64,000 nucleotides of DNA from CBDDKS01 sp965230335 (GCA_965230335.1 CBDDKS010000001.1:1-64000); one strand, 5' to 3'. Numbered from the stretch's first letter, positions 39,231-47,196 are shown. The notes: a model not told the origin generated them from the letters alone. Numbers and translations are program-made.

Positions 39231-39434
39231 TTATGCTTTGACAATCTCAGAATTTTTGACCATACCTCTGATCGCAAAAACCATTACTGTAATTGCTGTC
39301 GCCGTAATAAACAAAGTTCCCGCGGTTTTTATCAGCGTTTGATTTGTCATAGTAAGCGTTATATCCGTTTTCAAGCCTTCATCATCAACCAAATTATCCA
39401 ATAGGCTTTTAACTTTATTTTTCGATTCTGACAT
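39231..39434 (-). CDS. Single-span membrane protein, 67 aa
   Basis: A polar N-terminal half (MSESKNKVKSLLDNLVDDEG) is followed by a transmembrane helix (TLFITATAITVMVFAIRGMV) and a short basic tail. Ten bp separate it from the upstream gene. Function unknown; it is one of the many one-span proteins of this cluster. Confidence 0.6.
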   Translation of the reverse strand: MSESKNKVKSLLDNLVDDEGLKTDITLTMTNQTLIKTAGTLFITATAITVMVFAIRGMVKNSEIVKA

Positions 39435-39444
39435 ATCTCAATTA

Positions 39445-39852
39445 TTACGTTTTTACATTTATCGTGTTAAGTTTTTGCATATCAGTTAACTCAAAAGTTG
39501 ATCGTCCTAAAACTTTTTTAACTGCGCGCTCCACAAATTCTCCATATTTGCCATCGATACCATCTTTGTTAGGCCCAAAATCCCCTATATCCATACCTAT
39601 AGACTTCAATTTCTGTTGTAATTTTTTAACATTATTCCCACAACTACCTCGTTTTAATGGGTATGAATCTCCATGCTTGCAAAAACCAGAAGAAGATGAT
39701 GATGCAAAACCAAAACTTCCGAATTTCTTTTTCATTCGTTGTTTGCGAATTGCCAGGACACCAGCAACTAATGCGCCGGCAAAGAAAATGCCTGCTGCAA
39801 TGTAAAATTTGTTATTATCGATATCGAAGGTACTTTTTGATTTACTTTTCAT
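39445..39852 (-). CDS. Membrane-anchored peptidoglycan-binding domain protein
   Basis: A 135-residue protein with an N-terminal transmembrane helix (FYIAAGIFFAGALVAGVLAI). A basic and Ser/Gly-rich linker with two Cys leads to a peptidoglycan-binding (PG_binding_1-like) three-helix domain at residues ~65-125, recognised by GNNVKKLQQKLKSIG and then DGIDGKYGEFVERAV. The domain should hold the protein to the cell wall. Its neighbours are an SH3b protein and an M15 peptidase, all anchored in the same way. Confidence 0.78.
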   Translation of the reverse strand: MKSKSKSTFDIDNNKFYIAAGIFFAGALVAGVLAIRKQRMKKKFGSFGFASSSSSGFCKHGDSYPLKRGSCGNNVKKLQQKLKSIGMDIGDFGPNKDGIDGKYGEFVERAVKKVLGRSTFELTDMQKLNTINVKT

Positions 39853-39854
39853 GA

Positions 39855-40250
39855 CTACTTAATTTTTATTGCATCTTCTCGCACATAACCTACATGGCTT
39901 GAATCGGTAAGCTTAATCTTATACCACGAGAAACCGTCTTTGCCATTTACCTTTTCAATTATAGTTCCAACAGGGTTTGAACTAGCTTTGCGAATAATAT
40001 TATCCGTATTATCAAAAAATCCTTTGTTATCAATATTGGGAGTACTCCGAATATTCACGTAACCTTCATCTCCCGTATAAACCTTCCTCTCAACTAGTTT
40101 TTTGTCCTCAGCCTCTTTTGTCTTACTTTTGGTTGTTTTGTACTTTTGTGCTTTCAAATACTTCACTATTCCAAAAGCACCCCCTATTGTCGCTATTAGT
40201 GAAATTCCTCCAATAAGTAATTGTTTCTTTGTTTTTGGGTGCATCTTCAT
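39855..40250 (-). CDS. Membrane-anchored bacterial SH3 domain protein
   Basis: A 131-residue protein. The N-terminal transmembrane helix (LLIGGISLIATIGGAFGIV) is followed by a basic linker. Residues ~55-131 form an SH3b domain (YVNIRSTPNIDNK, then PVGTIIEKVNGKDGFSWYKI, then VGYVREDAIKI). SH3b domains bind wall peptides or other ligands, and they accompany lytic enzymes. It is 2 bp from both neighbours, suggesting joint expression. Confidence 0.8.
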   Translation of the reverse strand: MKMHPKTKKQLLIGGISLIATIGGAFGIVKYLKAQKYKTTKSKTKEAEDKKLVERKVYTGDEGYVNIRSTPNIDNKGFFDNTDNIIRKASSNPVGTIIEKVNGKDGFSWYKIKLTDSSHVGYVREDAIKIK

Positions 40251-40251
40251 A

Positions 40252-40728
40252 TTAGGAATGCGTTTTTAAAATATCTTTGATTCTTTCGACTTCTGCTGCA
40301 TCAGCTAAGTGATAGGCAACAAATTCTGCCAGGCTTTGTTCTTTTCTAATAGCAAACATTTTAGAAATAAATGATAGATTATGCGCATTTCCAGCTTCTT
40401 CCAGCGCAGCATAAAAAGCGCCCTCATCATCATTAATAAAACCTCCTGCATCATACAATTGATCTGCTAATTCTTTGGCTCGATGAGCAGAAATTGTAAC
40501 CTTGGTGGGGTTATAGAAGCTTGGATCAAACCCTTTATAATTCATAATACCTAATGCCTTTTTGTCTTTGTTGCACTTTTTGAAACCTGTCATGCATAAG
40601 GCTGGTTTTACAATCGCAAAGTATGTTACAGCCAATCCAGAAATTACCAGGCCTCCTATTATGTAGGGTATTATTTTGTTTTGAGCTAAGTCCTCAACCG
40701 CCTTTGAAGCTACAACTGCCTGCATCAT
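40252..40728 (-). CDS. Single-span protein with helical (annexin-like) C-terminal domain
   Basis: A 158-residue protein with a transmembrane helix at residues ~20-43 (IIPYIIGGLVISGLAVTYFA). Residues ~78-155 form a helical domain starting ISAHRAKELADQLYDAGGF with an acidic NDDEGAFYAALEEAG turn; the layout resembles an annexin-type repeat or small helical phage domains, but I cannot assign it. The start overlaps the upstream stop by 4 nt. Confidence 0.6.
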   Translation of the reverse strand: MMQAVVASKAVEDLAQNKIIPYIIGGLVISGLAVTYFAIVKPALCMTGFKKCNKDKKALGIMNYKGFDPSFYNPTKVTISAHRAKELADQLYDAGGFINDDEGAFYAALEEAGNAHNLSFISKMFAIRKEQSLAEFVAYHLADAAEVERIKDILKTHS

Positions 40729-40928
40729 CGTTCTTCCATTTTATTACTTCCTAAAACTTGATCTACTTTATTTTTGACTCGATCTTTTGTCACTCCTAAG
40801 GCAGAAAATTCTCTTTCAAGACGCTTTGACATCGTTTCTTGTTTTTTCTGGGCTTTCTTTTTATCGTAATGCATATAAAACATGCGCCCCATCCAAAAAC
40901 CAATCGCTAATGTTGCTACAGTTCTCAT
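40725..40928 (-). CDS. Short membrane protein with charged coiled-coil tail, 67 aa
   Basis: A short hydrophobic N-terminus (MRTVATLAIGFWMGRMFYMH) is followed by a highly charged helical region (KKKAQKKQETMSKRLEREF). It overlaps both neighbours by 4 nt (ATGA), so all three are translationally coupled. Function unknown. Confidence 0.6.
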   Translation of the reverse strand: MRTVATLAIGFWMGRMFYMHYDKKKAQKKQETMSKRLEREFSALGVTKDRVKNKVDQVLGSNKMEER

Positions 40929-41425
40929 TTATCTTCTGTTTTAATATAGTTATTAGAGTTTACACCAATTGTTTCTAGCCATTTTGAAACATTAAAATTG
41001 GGAGTCTCATTGCCTTTTAATGCTGGGACTTGGTTAAGTCCCATGACCTTAATATTGGGAAATCGTAGCAGGTGATATTTAACATATATTGCCAAAGTAT
41101 CCTTTTGCTCATTAGTCCTGGTGTCCCACAGTTTCTTTCCATCTTTAGTTACACCACCTGCATACGCAACAATTTTTGGTTGTCCTTCCAGTCGTTCAGT
41201 CCCCTCTCTTATTCCCCATAAATCTACATCCGTCATATTGGATTCGGGTATTATCGTTACTAACTCACCATTTAATGTAACAAGGTCATCTATTCGTGGC
41301 CGATTTAGGGCCAAACCACCCAAATGTTTTGGAGACGTATGTTGCGCTACAATGTCATCCTTTGTCACATCTTCACCTCCAGGTGTTCCGGTATCTGTTA
41401 TCAATAAGTAATCTATAGTTTTCAT
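40925..41425 (-). CDS. Amidase_2-like protein lacking its zinc ligands
   Basis: A 166-residue soluble protein that aligns along its length with Bacteroidota phage-type N-acetylmuramoyl-L-alanine amidases. The start MKTIDYLLITDTGTPGGEDV matches the family block that normally reads IHCTATPEG. The block AGGVTKDGKKLWDTRTNEQK (89-108) matches the conserved VGG..KDGK..DTRTPEQ. However, the three zinc ligands are changed: the first His is Thr10, GHRD has become GLNQ (129-132), and the CPSFD cysteine region is ETPNFN. It therefore cannot hydrolyse wall by the known mechanism and may be a binding or structural derivative. The pattern agrees too closely for chance. Confidence 0.75.
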   Translation of the reverse strand: MKTIDYLLITDTGTPGGEDVTKDDIVAQHTSPKHLGGLALNRPRIDDLVTLNGELVTIIPESNMTDVDLWGIREGTERLEGQPKIVAYAGGVTKDGKKLWDTRTNEQKDTLAIYVKYHLLRFPNIKVMGLNQVPALKGNETPNFNVSKWLETIGVNSNNYIKTEDK

Positions 41426-41427
41426 CT

Positions 41428-43281
41428 TTAAGCTATTTTTTGATTAAACACGCTTTGCAAGGTATTCTTAACTTTGTACTGCCTGAAATACACCAAAATG
41501 CTAATGGTTTGTCCTGGTGCGATGTCAAAAAGCCAACTGGTATTGCCGTCAATGGCTGTACCCTCTAAATCCATAAATTCAGATACATTCAGGAAATTTC
41601 GCGGACTACGATAGCTTTCGTGAGAGAGAGATTGAGAAACGACAGTCCCTGTCTGACTTTCCTCTCGATGTGTTAATGAGCAAAATCGTTCACTGCCACT
41701 TAGCACCCATTTGGTATGCTTGATAATGATAGGGTTATGAATAAAGTCTTCTACATCTCTTTGGTAATTTTCGCTTACAATAACACCACTGCTATTGGCA
41801 GTATAACCAAGCAGATTTAATGTGGCTTGAGTAGTATCTGTTGTCCACAGTTGGTTTCCTTTCTGATCTATGGCAAAACCAATATTGATTGTACCTTTAC
41901 TTATTGTCGCTCTAATCTGCTTATCTGGTGAAATTATTGTAAAGGTGTTATCAATTCGATTGGCCACATATAAATAATTATTGATGGAATTAAACACACT
42001 TTTATAGGGTTTAGCCCCTGTGTCAATAGGCGGTAAGAGCTGATAATTAACGGCATCTATTGGATACACTTGATTGCTGTTTGTTGCCACAACAAATAGT
42101 TCGTTGTTAACAGGATGATAACTAACCGAAATAGGTTTAGAACCAACACTATTTATAGTTGTAATAAATTGATTTTGTTGATCAAAAACACTTACTGAAT
42201 CATCTTCTGAATTGGCAATAAAGACATCTCCGTTGTCTGCATTGACTCCAATACCTACTGGAGCGTTTCCGACTAACAAATTGGCTATAACTTGTTCGGA
42301 TTCAGTGTCTATCACCGAAACATTGTTATCTATTAAATTGGTGATGTATAACTGTTGATTGGTATTGTTGTAAACAATATCGAGGGGGCGTTTTCCAACT
42401 AAAATTTCATTAACCACATGGTATGAAAGATCAATTACAGAAACCGTATTAGCAACTGAACCAATCACATAAACTGTCCCATATTTAATGGAACTACTGT
42501 TTGTATTAACAGCCAGTGCAACTGGAGAATTTAAACCTGATGCTGCGTTTGGTTCCAATTCTATCAACCGAACAATCCGTCCAAATCGATCAAAAACTGA
42601 GATGTTGTTAGATAATTGGTTGGCTACATATACCAGGTTATTCACGGGGTTTACAAGAACACCTTGTGGATGAACACCTGTGTTATTTGAAGCGGATACA
42701 CTTACTTCTCTAATCAATTCTAAAAGTTCTACTTCGTCTGGATTGGGTTCACTGACAGGCATGGAGCTATTACCTCCCCACAAGGTTACTGTGCGCGACC
42801 GGGAGGAAGTATTCGTAATGGAGACCTGAAACTTATTGAAAGAATTAAGTAACCATTCATAAAATGCATCATATTCCTTCGGCTCGTCTAAATGTTGCTT
42901 TTCAATAATTTGAGGAAACGCTTGTTTGGCCATCGCTTCGCCAACTTTATCCATTCTAAGCAACTGGGCTCTTCGTTGCTTTTTAATAGCAATATCGTTC
43001 GCTACATCAACGACACCTTGTGTTGTCCCCCACCTTTTAAGGCCTGACTCATAACTGCTTTGATCGAAAATATTTGAACGTTTTAATGCTGCCTCAATCA
43101 TTTTATTGGATTGCACGAAATAATCATCTGCTTGATCTTTTGTAACACTTTCTGAAATATCCTGAGGAGTATTTAACGTAATGTCAACTTGTTTTGAAGA
43201 TCTCTTTCGAACACACCAAAGCACACCTGCACCAGTAACGAGCAAAGCAGAAATCAAACCGATATGCTTAATCTTTATCAT
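41428..43281 (-). CDS. Membrane-anchored protein: beta domain with inserted beta-propeller
   Basis: A 617-residue protein. A membrane helix (IGLISALLVTGAGVLWCV) lies at residues 7-24, followed by a helical region to ~150. Residues 151-170 (FQVSITNTSSRSRTVTLWGG) and ~498-604 (GVIVSEN, then HNPIIIKHTKWV, then YRSPRNF, then APGQTISILVYF) match, in order, the beta domain of the 285-residue protein at 47197. Between these halves (about 200-493) lies a seven-bladed-like YVTN/NHL beta-propeller with repeats such as LVYVANQLSNNISVFD and LYITNLIDNNVSVIDT. Propellers bind sugars or proteins, so this could be the receptor-binding version of the structural subunit (inference). Confidence 0.78.
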   Translation of the reverse strand: MIKIKHIGLISALLVTGAGVLWCVRKRSSKQVDITLNTPQDISESVTKDQADDYFVQSNKMIEAALKRSNIFDQSSYESGLKRWGTTQGVVDVANDIAIKKQRRAQLLRMDKVGEAMAKQAFPQIIEKQHLDEPKEYDAFYEWLLNSFNKFQVSITNTSSRSRTVTLWGGNSSMPVSEPNPDEVELLELIREVSVSASNNTGVHPQGVLVNPVNNLVYVANQLSNNISVFDRFGRIVRLIELEPNAASGLNSPVALAVNTNSSSIKYGTVYVIGSVANTVSVIDLSYHVVNEILVGKRPLDIVYNNTNQQLYITNLIDNNVSVIDTESEQVIANLLVGNAPVGIGVNADNGDVFIANSEDDSVSVFDQQNQFITTINSVGSKPISVSYHPVNNELFVVATNSNQVYPIDAVNYQLLPPIDTGAKPYKSVFNSINNYLYVANRIDNTFTIISPDKQIRATISKGTINIGFAIDQKGNQLWTTDTTQATLNLLGYTANSSGVIVSENYQRDVEDFIHNPIIIKHTKWVLSGSERFCSLTHREESQTGTVVSQSLSHESYRSPRNFLNVSEFMDLEGTAIDGNTSWLFDIAPGQTISILVYFRQYKVKNTLQSVFNQKIA

Positions 43282-44069
43282 GCTGCTTTTTTTAGTTGCC
43301 TTTCTTTTTTGTGATCCTTAATAAATTCGATTACTCGTTCTGTTCTTTTCATTTGTTCTAGTCCAACAGTTTGCGGATACATACCAAATATTTTGGTCAG
43401 TGCATAAACTGCTTCAATGGAAGGGTAAGCCAAATCAAGGTAAATTTTCAAGGCTGATAAATCTGCTCTAATTTGATCTCTTGTAGGAACTTGAAAATGC
43501 ATTCGCTCATGCAACAGAACGAACATGCGTATGGGAATGGTAAATCGACGAAAAAAACTCTGGGCGATTTGAATTCGCCCTGTTACTCTATGTATTCTGG
43601 CCGGAGTTTCTTTTACCGAGCCAAATTGATCACGGATTACCGGTACATAATGAATTAAAAACTGACTATCTGGAGAGTCATAATACCCTCCATCGATATA
43701 ACCTGCTTTCTGAGCAAAATCTTCTGCAAATTTTATAAAATCATGTACTTGTGGTTCTGCCCATAATTCACTTTGATCTAATTCTTCTAAGGCAATGTCA
43801 TGAACCTTAAATCCATAATCGCTATTGGTTTCCTTATTGTATATTTCGATTGTAAATCTTTCAGGTGAAATTGGAAAGTTTAATGTGATTTCTCGAACAA
43901 AGTTCGATTGACCATCATTTTGCTCAGAGAATGGAACTTTCCTTCTCAAATAATCAGTATTGGGTCGAGTTGAATCATAAGCGATTACACCAAGCGTTAG
44001 TGGTATAAAGGCATGAATGCGCATACGTAAACTAAAAGGCTTATTATGTGATGGAATTGGGATTATCAT
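43278..44069 (-). CDS. Putative HExxH zinc metalloprotease
   Basis: A 263-residue soluble protein. The N-terminal ~95 residues are beta-rich. The zinc-binding motif is LLHERMH (His187, Glu188, His191), in a helix preceded by IPIRMFV. Asp203 in IRADLSALKIYLDL is a plausible third ligand, as in families where an (E/D)xxAD helix follows HExxH. It could process structural proteins of the cluster, as maturation proteases do (inference). The ATG overlaps the upstream stop by 4 nt, and its own stop overlaps the propeller gene start by 4 nt. Confidence 0.72.
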   Translation of the reverse strand: MIIPIPSHNKPFSLRMRIHAFIPLTLGVIAYDSTRPNTDYLRRKVPFSEQNDGQSNFVREITLNFPISPERFTIEIYNKETNSDYGFKVHDIALEELDQSELWAEPQVHDFIKFAEDFAQKAGYIDGGYYDSPDSQFLIHYVPVIRDQFGSVKETPARIHRVTGRIQIAQSFFRRFTIPIRMFVLLHERMHFQVPTRDQIRADLSALKIYLDLAYPSIEAVYALTKIFGMYPQTVGLEQMKRTERVIEFIKDHKKERQLKKAA

Positions 44070-44494
44070 GATTGATTACTGCTAATTTGAGTGTTTTTCA
44101 TTTTTCTTTTCGTATAGATTAAACCGCCAATGATCAAGACTGAAATGCCTCCTATTATCAAAATGCCCGTTGTTAGGGATTTTTTATCCGATTCAGCTTT
44201 CTGTCCCATACTAAGCTCAAAGTCAGATGACATTTGATCATCAGAACCTTTAAATAAACTCACAACATTAGTTACTGTTCCGAGTATGCCTTCAGCACCA
44301 CCGGCATCTTGAAAACCTTGACCAAGTTTACCGAAGAATGCTCTTCTTTTCTCTTTAGCCGCTGCTGTCTCTTCTTCCGTTTTTTTCGGCCTTTTGTTTT
44401 TTCTGTTTTTACCCAAGCCGAAAATTTCATCATAGTCATTGTCGTTTGCCTTGGATGCCCTTTGTGCGATATAAACTTGTTCTGGCCAATTCAT
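44066..44494 (-). CDS. YD-motif, C-terminally anchored membrane protein, 142 aa
   Basis: The N-terminus carries NDNDYDEIFGLG, followed by a Lys/Arg stretch (KNRKNKRPKK). The middle is a helical, amphipathic region (FGKLGQGFQDAGGAEGI). A transmembrane helix (ILIIGGISVLIIGGLIYT) near the end is followed by a basic tail. The same order (acidic YD motif, basic stretch, C-terminal anchor) is found in two neighbours. No family recognised. Confidence 0.6.
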   Translation of the reverse strand: MNWPEQVYIAQRASKANDNDYDEIFGLGKNRKNKRPKKTEEETAAAKEKRRAFFGKLGQGFQDAGGAEGILGTVTNVVSLFKGSDDQMSSDFELSMGQKAESDKKSLTTGILIIGGISVLIIGGLIYTKRKMKNTQISSNQS

Positions 44495-44504
44495 TTTCTT
44501 CTAT

Positions 44505-44735
44505 TTATACTATTGTCATAAGCCGAATCGTAGAACCATTAGTGGTATAAGGTATTGCTTCATATCCTTTGCCTACAAATGGGTAACTCTTCGCTTCACC
44601 TGGTTGCAAATCCACTCCATTCACTTGTATTACCTGGTTACCAACATTTTTAACCGAAGCAAATAAGAACCCTTGTGCAATGACTCCATCTGTTGTTACA
44701 TCCTCTTCGTTAGCATTGACAAACAAGCCGTTCAT
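44505..44735 (-). CDS. Small beta protein, 76 aa
   Basis: A soluble, all-beta-looking protein (FLFASVKNVGNQVIQVNGVD, then LQPGEAKSYPFVG) with no membrane helix. Size and PGE turn recall small phage spike or cement domains, but the evidence is only compositional. It is 10 and 17 bp from its neighbours in the operon. Confidence 0.55.
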   Translation of the reverse strand: MNGLFVNANEEDVTTDGVIAQGFLFASVKNVGNQVIQVNGVDLQPGEAKSYPFVGKGYEAIPYTTNGSTIRLMTIV

Positions 44736-44752
44736 TACAACTTTAAATTTTC

Positions 44753-45394
44753 TTATTTAGAAGCTGACGCTTTTCCACTTACCATTTTATAGGCCACAAA
44801 AGTACCCACGGCTATCGCCAAATACATGGCGTTTTTTCCTGCACCAAACATTCCGGCTTGCTGTTTCAATTTTTCAGATTTTAAATCTTCCTGTTCCACC
44901 CGTTTTTTTAATCCTTCAGTCCTCAATTCTTCCTGCATTGTTATCAATTCGTTTTGCTTGGCATCATTGATTTTTTTATGCACTTTGAGGTCTTTGCTGT
45001 TTATTGGGTTTGCTACGCTTCCTTTTGGTGCCGTTTTGTCCATGCTAACAGGTCTTGAGTTAAATCGAACGCCTCCTGTGGTTTTATCCCCTACTTCGTG
45101 TTCATCAATTGCCTGCTTTTTAGTCCTCCTTGTTTTCTTGACATTTTGGCCTCCACTCTGAAGATACTTATCGACTAAATCAGGTCGCTTAGGCTCCTTG
45201 CCAAGTCGCATTCTCTTTAAATCCTTTTTTACAAGACGCTCAACCACTTTAGGATTATTGGCTCTTCGCTTTGCACGATTTTTAATTATGCGGCCTAAAA
45301 TTTTATCATATTGGTCATCGTTATACATGTCGTATTCTTCGTTGACATAAGCAACACTCACTAAATTGTTTGGATCTGTTATGAATGAATTCAT
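44753..45394 (-). CDS. YD-motif, C-terminally anchored basic protein, 213 aa
   Basis: The N-terminus has YNDDQYDKILG, then a very basic stretch (IIKNRAKRRANNPK). The middle is Lys/Asp rich and disordered-looking, followed by a coiled-coil (MQEELRTEGLKKRVEQEDLK), then a transmembrane helix (NAMYLAIAVGTFVAYKMV). The layout is shared with the 44066 and 45413 products. A high net positive charge next to a membrane anchor would suit nucleic-acid or acidic-protein contact. Function unknown. Confidence 0.6.
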   Translation of the reverse strand: MNSFITDPNNLVSVAYVNEEYDMYNDDQYDKILGRIIKNRAKRRANNPKVVERLVKKDLKRMRLGKEPKRPDLVDKYLQSGGQNVKKTRRTKKQAIDEHEVGDKTTGGVRFNSRPVSMDKTAPKGSVANPINSKDLKVHKKINDAKQNELITMQEELRTEGLKKRVEQEDLKSEKLKQQAGMFGAGKNAMYLAIAVGTFVAYKMVSGKASASK

Positions 45395-45412
45395 TGCTAT
45401 GGATTTAATTAT

Positions 45413-45829
45413 TTATGAAGTCGGTGATGGATTTACGATATCCATACTATTTTTCCCGGATTTCATTTTTGTATATAAAAAGCCCCCTACAGCCAGTACT
45501 CCCAGCAACAACATCAATTTGTTATTCCCTATTCCTACCTGCATTACTTGTGGCTTAGGGGCAGCCGGCTGTGCAGGAGCTTGTTGGATGATTGTTGGAG
45601 TAGGCGTAACATTTGCAGGTACAGTTGGCATATTCGCAGAACGTTTTAGAATAGATGTCTCTGCTCGCATCAACTCTGTTTCAGCTCTACGTTGGTCAGT
45701 TCGAGACTCTTTTCTTGACATTCGAGCTTTGTGGCGCTCTTTTTTTCGTTGTTTACACCGTCTGGACAAACAAAATTCATCATATTCATCGTTCATACCG
45801 TTAAAACCGAATTGACTATTTGTTATCAT
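45413..45829 (-). CDS. YD-motif, C-terminally anchored protein, 138 aa
   Basis: The N-terminus has MNDEYDEFCLSRRC followed by the basic run KQRKKERHKARMSRK. A Pro/Ala-rich linker leads to a transmembrane helix (LMLLLGVLAVGGFLYTKM). It overlaps the upstream gene by 4 nt. It is a third member of the YD-motif group in this cluster. Confidence 0.6.
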   Translation of the reverse strand: MITNSQFGFNGMNDEYDEFCLSRRCKQRKKERHKARMSRKESRTDQRRAETELMRAETSILKRSANMPTVPANVTPTPTIIQQAPAQPAAPKPQVMQVGIGNNKLMLLLGVLAVGGFLYTKMKSGKNSMDIVNPSPTS

Positions 45830-46455
45830 TGACTTTCAGGTTTTACATTCAAACTTTGAATTTTACTCTTCTTTTTCATATTCCAGAAAATCAAACCACC
45901 AACAGTTATTAAAGACACTATACCAACTCCAATAATTATTCGTTTATCTTCCATGATACTTTTTGGTTTTTGAATTACCTTCTTATTCTCATTTTGCATT
46001 TTGAGCATACTGAGAAACGATTCCTTGCGCGCTTGCTCTTTAAGCGTCTTCTTATTTGCGATATTTCCGGCAAAACTAAATATGGACCCAATTGCGCCAG
46101 CAATAGCAGAGACCGGATCTGCGCCCACCGTAACATTAGTAGCCTTTGCCGCACTTGCTACATCTTCTTTTTTGAATTTATCGTGATTGTCCGGTATTTT
46201 TTGGTTAGCCAATATTTCTGCTAATGATATATTAAACGCTTGATTACGTTCTAGAATGGCTTGGATAATAATATCTGTTAATTCTGATCGCTTAGGTTTT
46301 TTAGGGAGTTCAAAACCAAATTGAAGAAGTAATTTTTTGATTTCATCAGGACGATCAATGAGTGTCATCCCGATTAACCGGAAAATTGCTTTTTCCTGTC
46401 GATTTAACTCAACAGCTCTATTTTTCTTGACTTTGGTCTCCTTTACACTTAACAT
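45826..46455 (-). CDS. C-terminally anchored protein with helical N-domain, 209 aa
   Basis: The N-terminal ~75 residues are helical (DEIKKLLLQFGFELPKKP, then LTDIIIQAILERN) and resemble the N-domain of the next gene upstream. A second amphipathic region (GAIGSIFSFAGNIA) and a coiled-coil lead to a transmembrane helix (IIIGVGIVSLITVGGLIFW) near the C-terminus. The 3' and 5' ends overlap neighbours by 4 and 7 nt. Function unknown. Confidence 0.62.
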   Translation of the reverse strand: MLSVKETKVKKNRAVELNRQEKAIFRLIGMTLIDRPDEIKKLLLQFGFELPKKPKRSELTDIIIQAILERNQAFNISLAEILANQKIPDNHDKFKKEDVASAAKATNVTVGADPVSAIAGAIGSIFSFAGNIANKKTLKEQARKESFLSMLKMQNENKKVIQKPKSIMEDKRIIIGVGIVSLITVGGLIFWNMKKKSKIQSLNVKPESQ

Positions 46456-47096
46456 TTTGCTCTTCGGTTAGCAATCGAATTCGCAATCAAAACACCTGCC
46501 ATGACAGCTACTCCTAAGACGACTAAGCCTTGAGGTGTTTTATAAGGCGCTGCAAACACTTCAAGTTGCTTCATGGTATTCTTATCTTCGGGCTCATTGA
46601 TTCGTTTTCTCAATTCGTTCCACAGAATTTGCACCTCTTCAGCCAGCAATTTATCTTCTGGATTTTGATTTGACTCATACAAAGTATCTTGATAATGTTT
46701 GTTCAAAGATTCTACATCCATCTCAGAGATGGTATCAAGAAGTTTACTTAAGCTTCCGCTTTCATTATAGTTGCTGTGGCCACATGCAGTACAATAATCG
46801 TCATGGGAATTGTATGAATAATTCTTACATGCAGTGCAAAAGCCTTCGTCTTTTGAACCACTCCATTTCATGATCATTCTTCTGTCTGGATGAATCGAAA
46901 CTAATTCTTTTACAGCTACATGACCCTTTTTACGAACCAGGTCTTTCACATCATGAACTAATTGATGAATGTTTCGTGATGGTTCGAAACCGTGCTTTTG
47001 CAAAACGCTCTTGGCTTCTCGTGGATTTCCATAAACAATATAGGCAATTCGGTTTTGCATGAATTTCCCTCTTTTTTTAGTTCGCTTTCTTTCCAT
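46449..47096 (-). CDS. C-terminally anchored zinc-ribbon protein, 215 aa
   Basis: The N-domain (PREAKSVLQKHGFEPSRNIH, residues ~25-75) resembles that of the 45826 product. A zinc ribbon with Cys87, Cys90, Cys102 and Cys105 (FCTACKNYSYN, then YCTACGHSNYN) follows, then a helical segment and a transmembrane helix (GLVVLGVAVMAGVLIANSI) at the end. ATG 47060 is a second possible start. The terminator at 47124-47163 is just upstream, so this gene and those after it are read only by transcripts that pass it. Confidence 0.65.
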   Translation of the reverse strand: MERKRTKKRGKFMQNRIAYIVYGNPREAKSVLQKHGFEPSRNIHQLVHDVKDLVRKKGHVAVKELVSIHPDRRMIMKWSGSKDEGFCTACKNYSYNSHDDYCTACGHSNYNESGSLSKLLDTISEMDVESLNKHYQDTLYESNQNPEDKLLAEEVQILWNELRKRINEPEDKNTMKQLEVFAAPYKTPQGLVVLGVAVMAGVLIANSIANRRAKC

Positions 47097-47123
47097 TCAA
47101 CAGTCTTATTATTTGATTCGAAC

Positions 47124-47163
47124 AAAAACAGCCAAAGCAGGCTATTCGCAATACTTTGGCTGT
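47124..47163 (-). terminator. Intra-operon rho-independent terminator
   Basis: On the minus strand ACAGCCAAAG (47163-47154) pairs with CTTTGGCTGT (47137-47128), a perfect 10-bp stem with a 16-nt loop, followed directly by a run of five T (47128-47124). It lies 34 bp after the stop of the 285-residue protein gene and 28 bp before the next gene. Confidence 0.8.
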
Positions 47164-47196
47164 CATCTTTCCATCCTCGAAGCTTTAACTAAAGTA

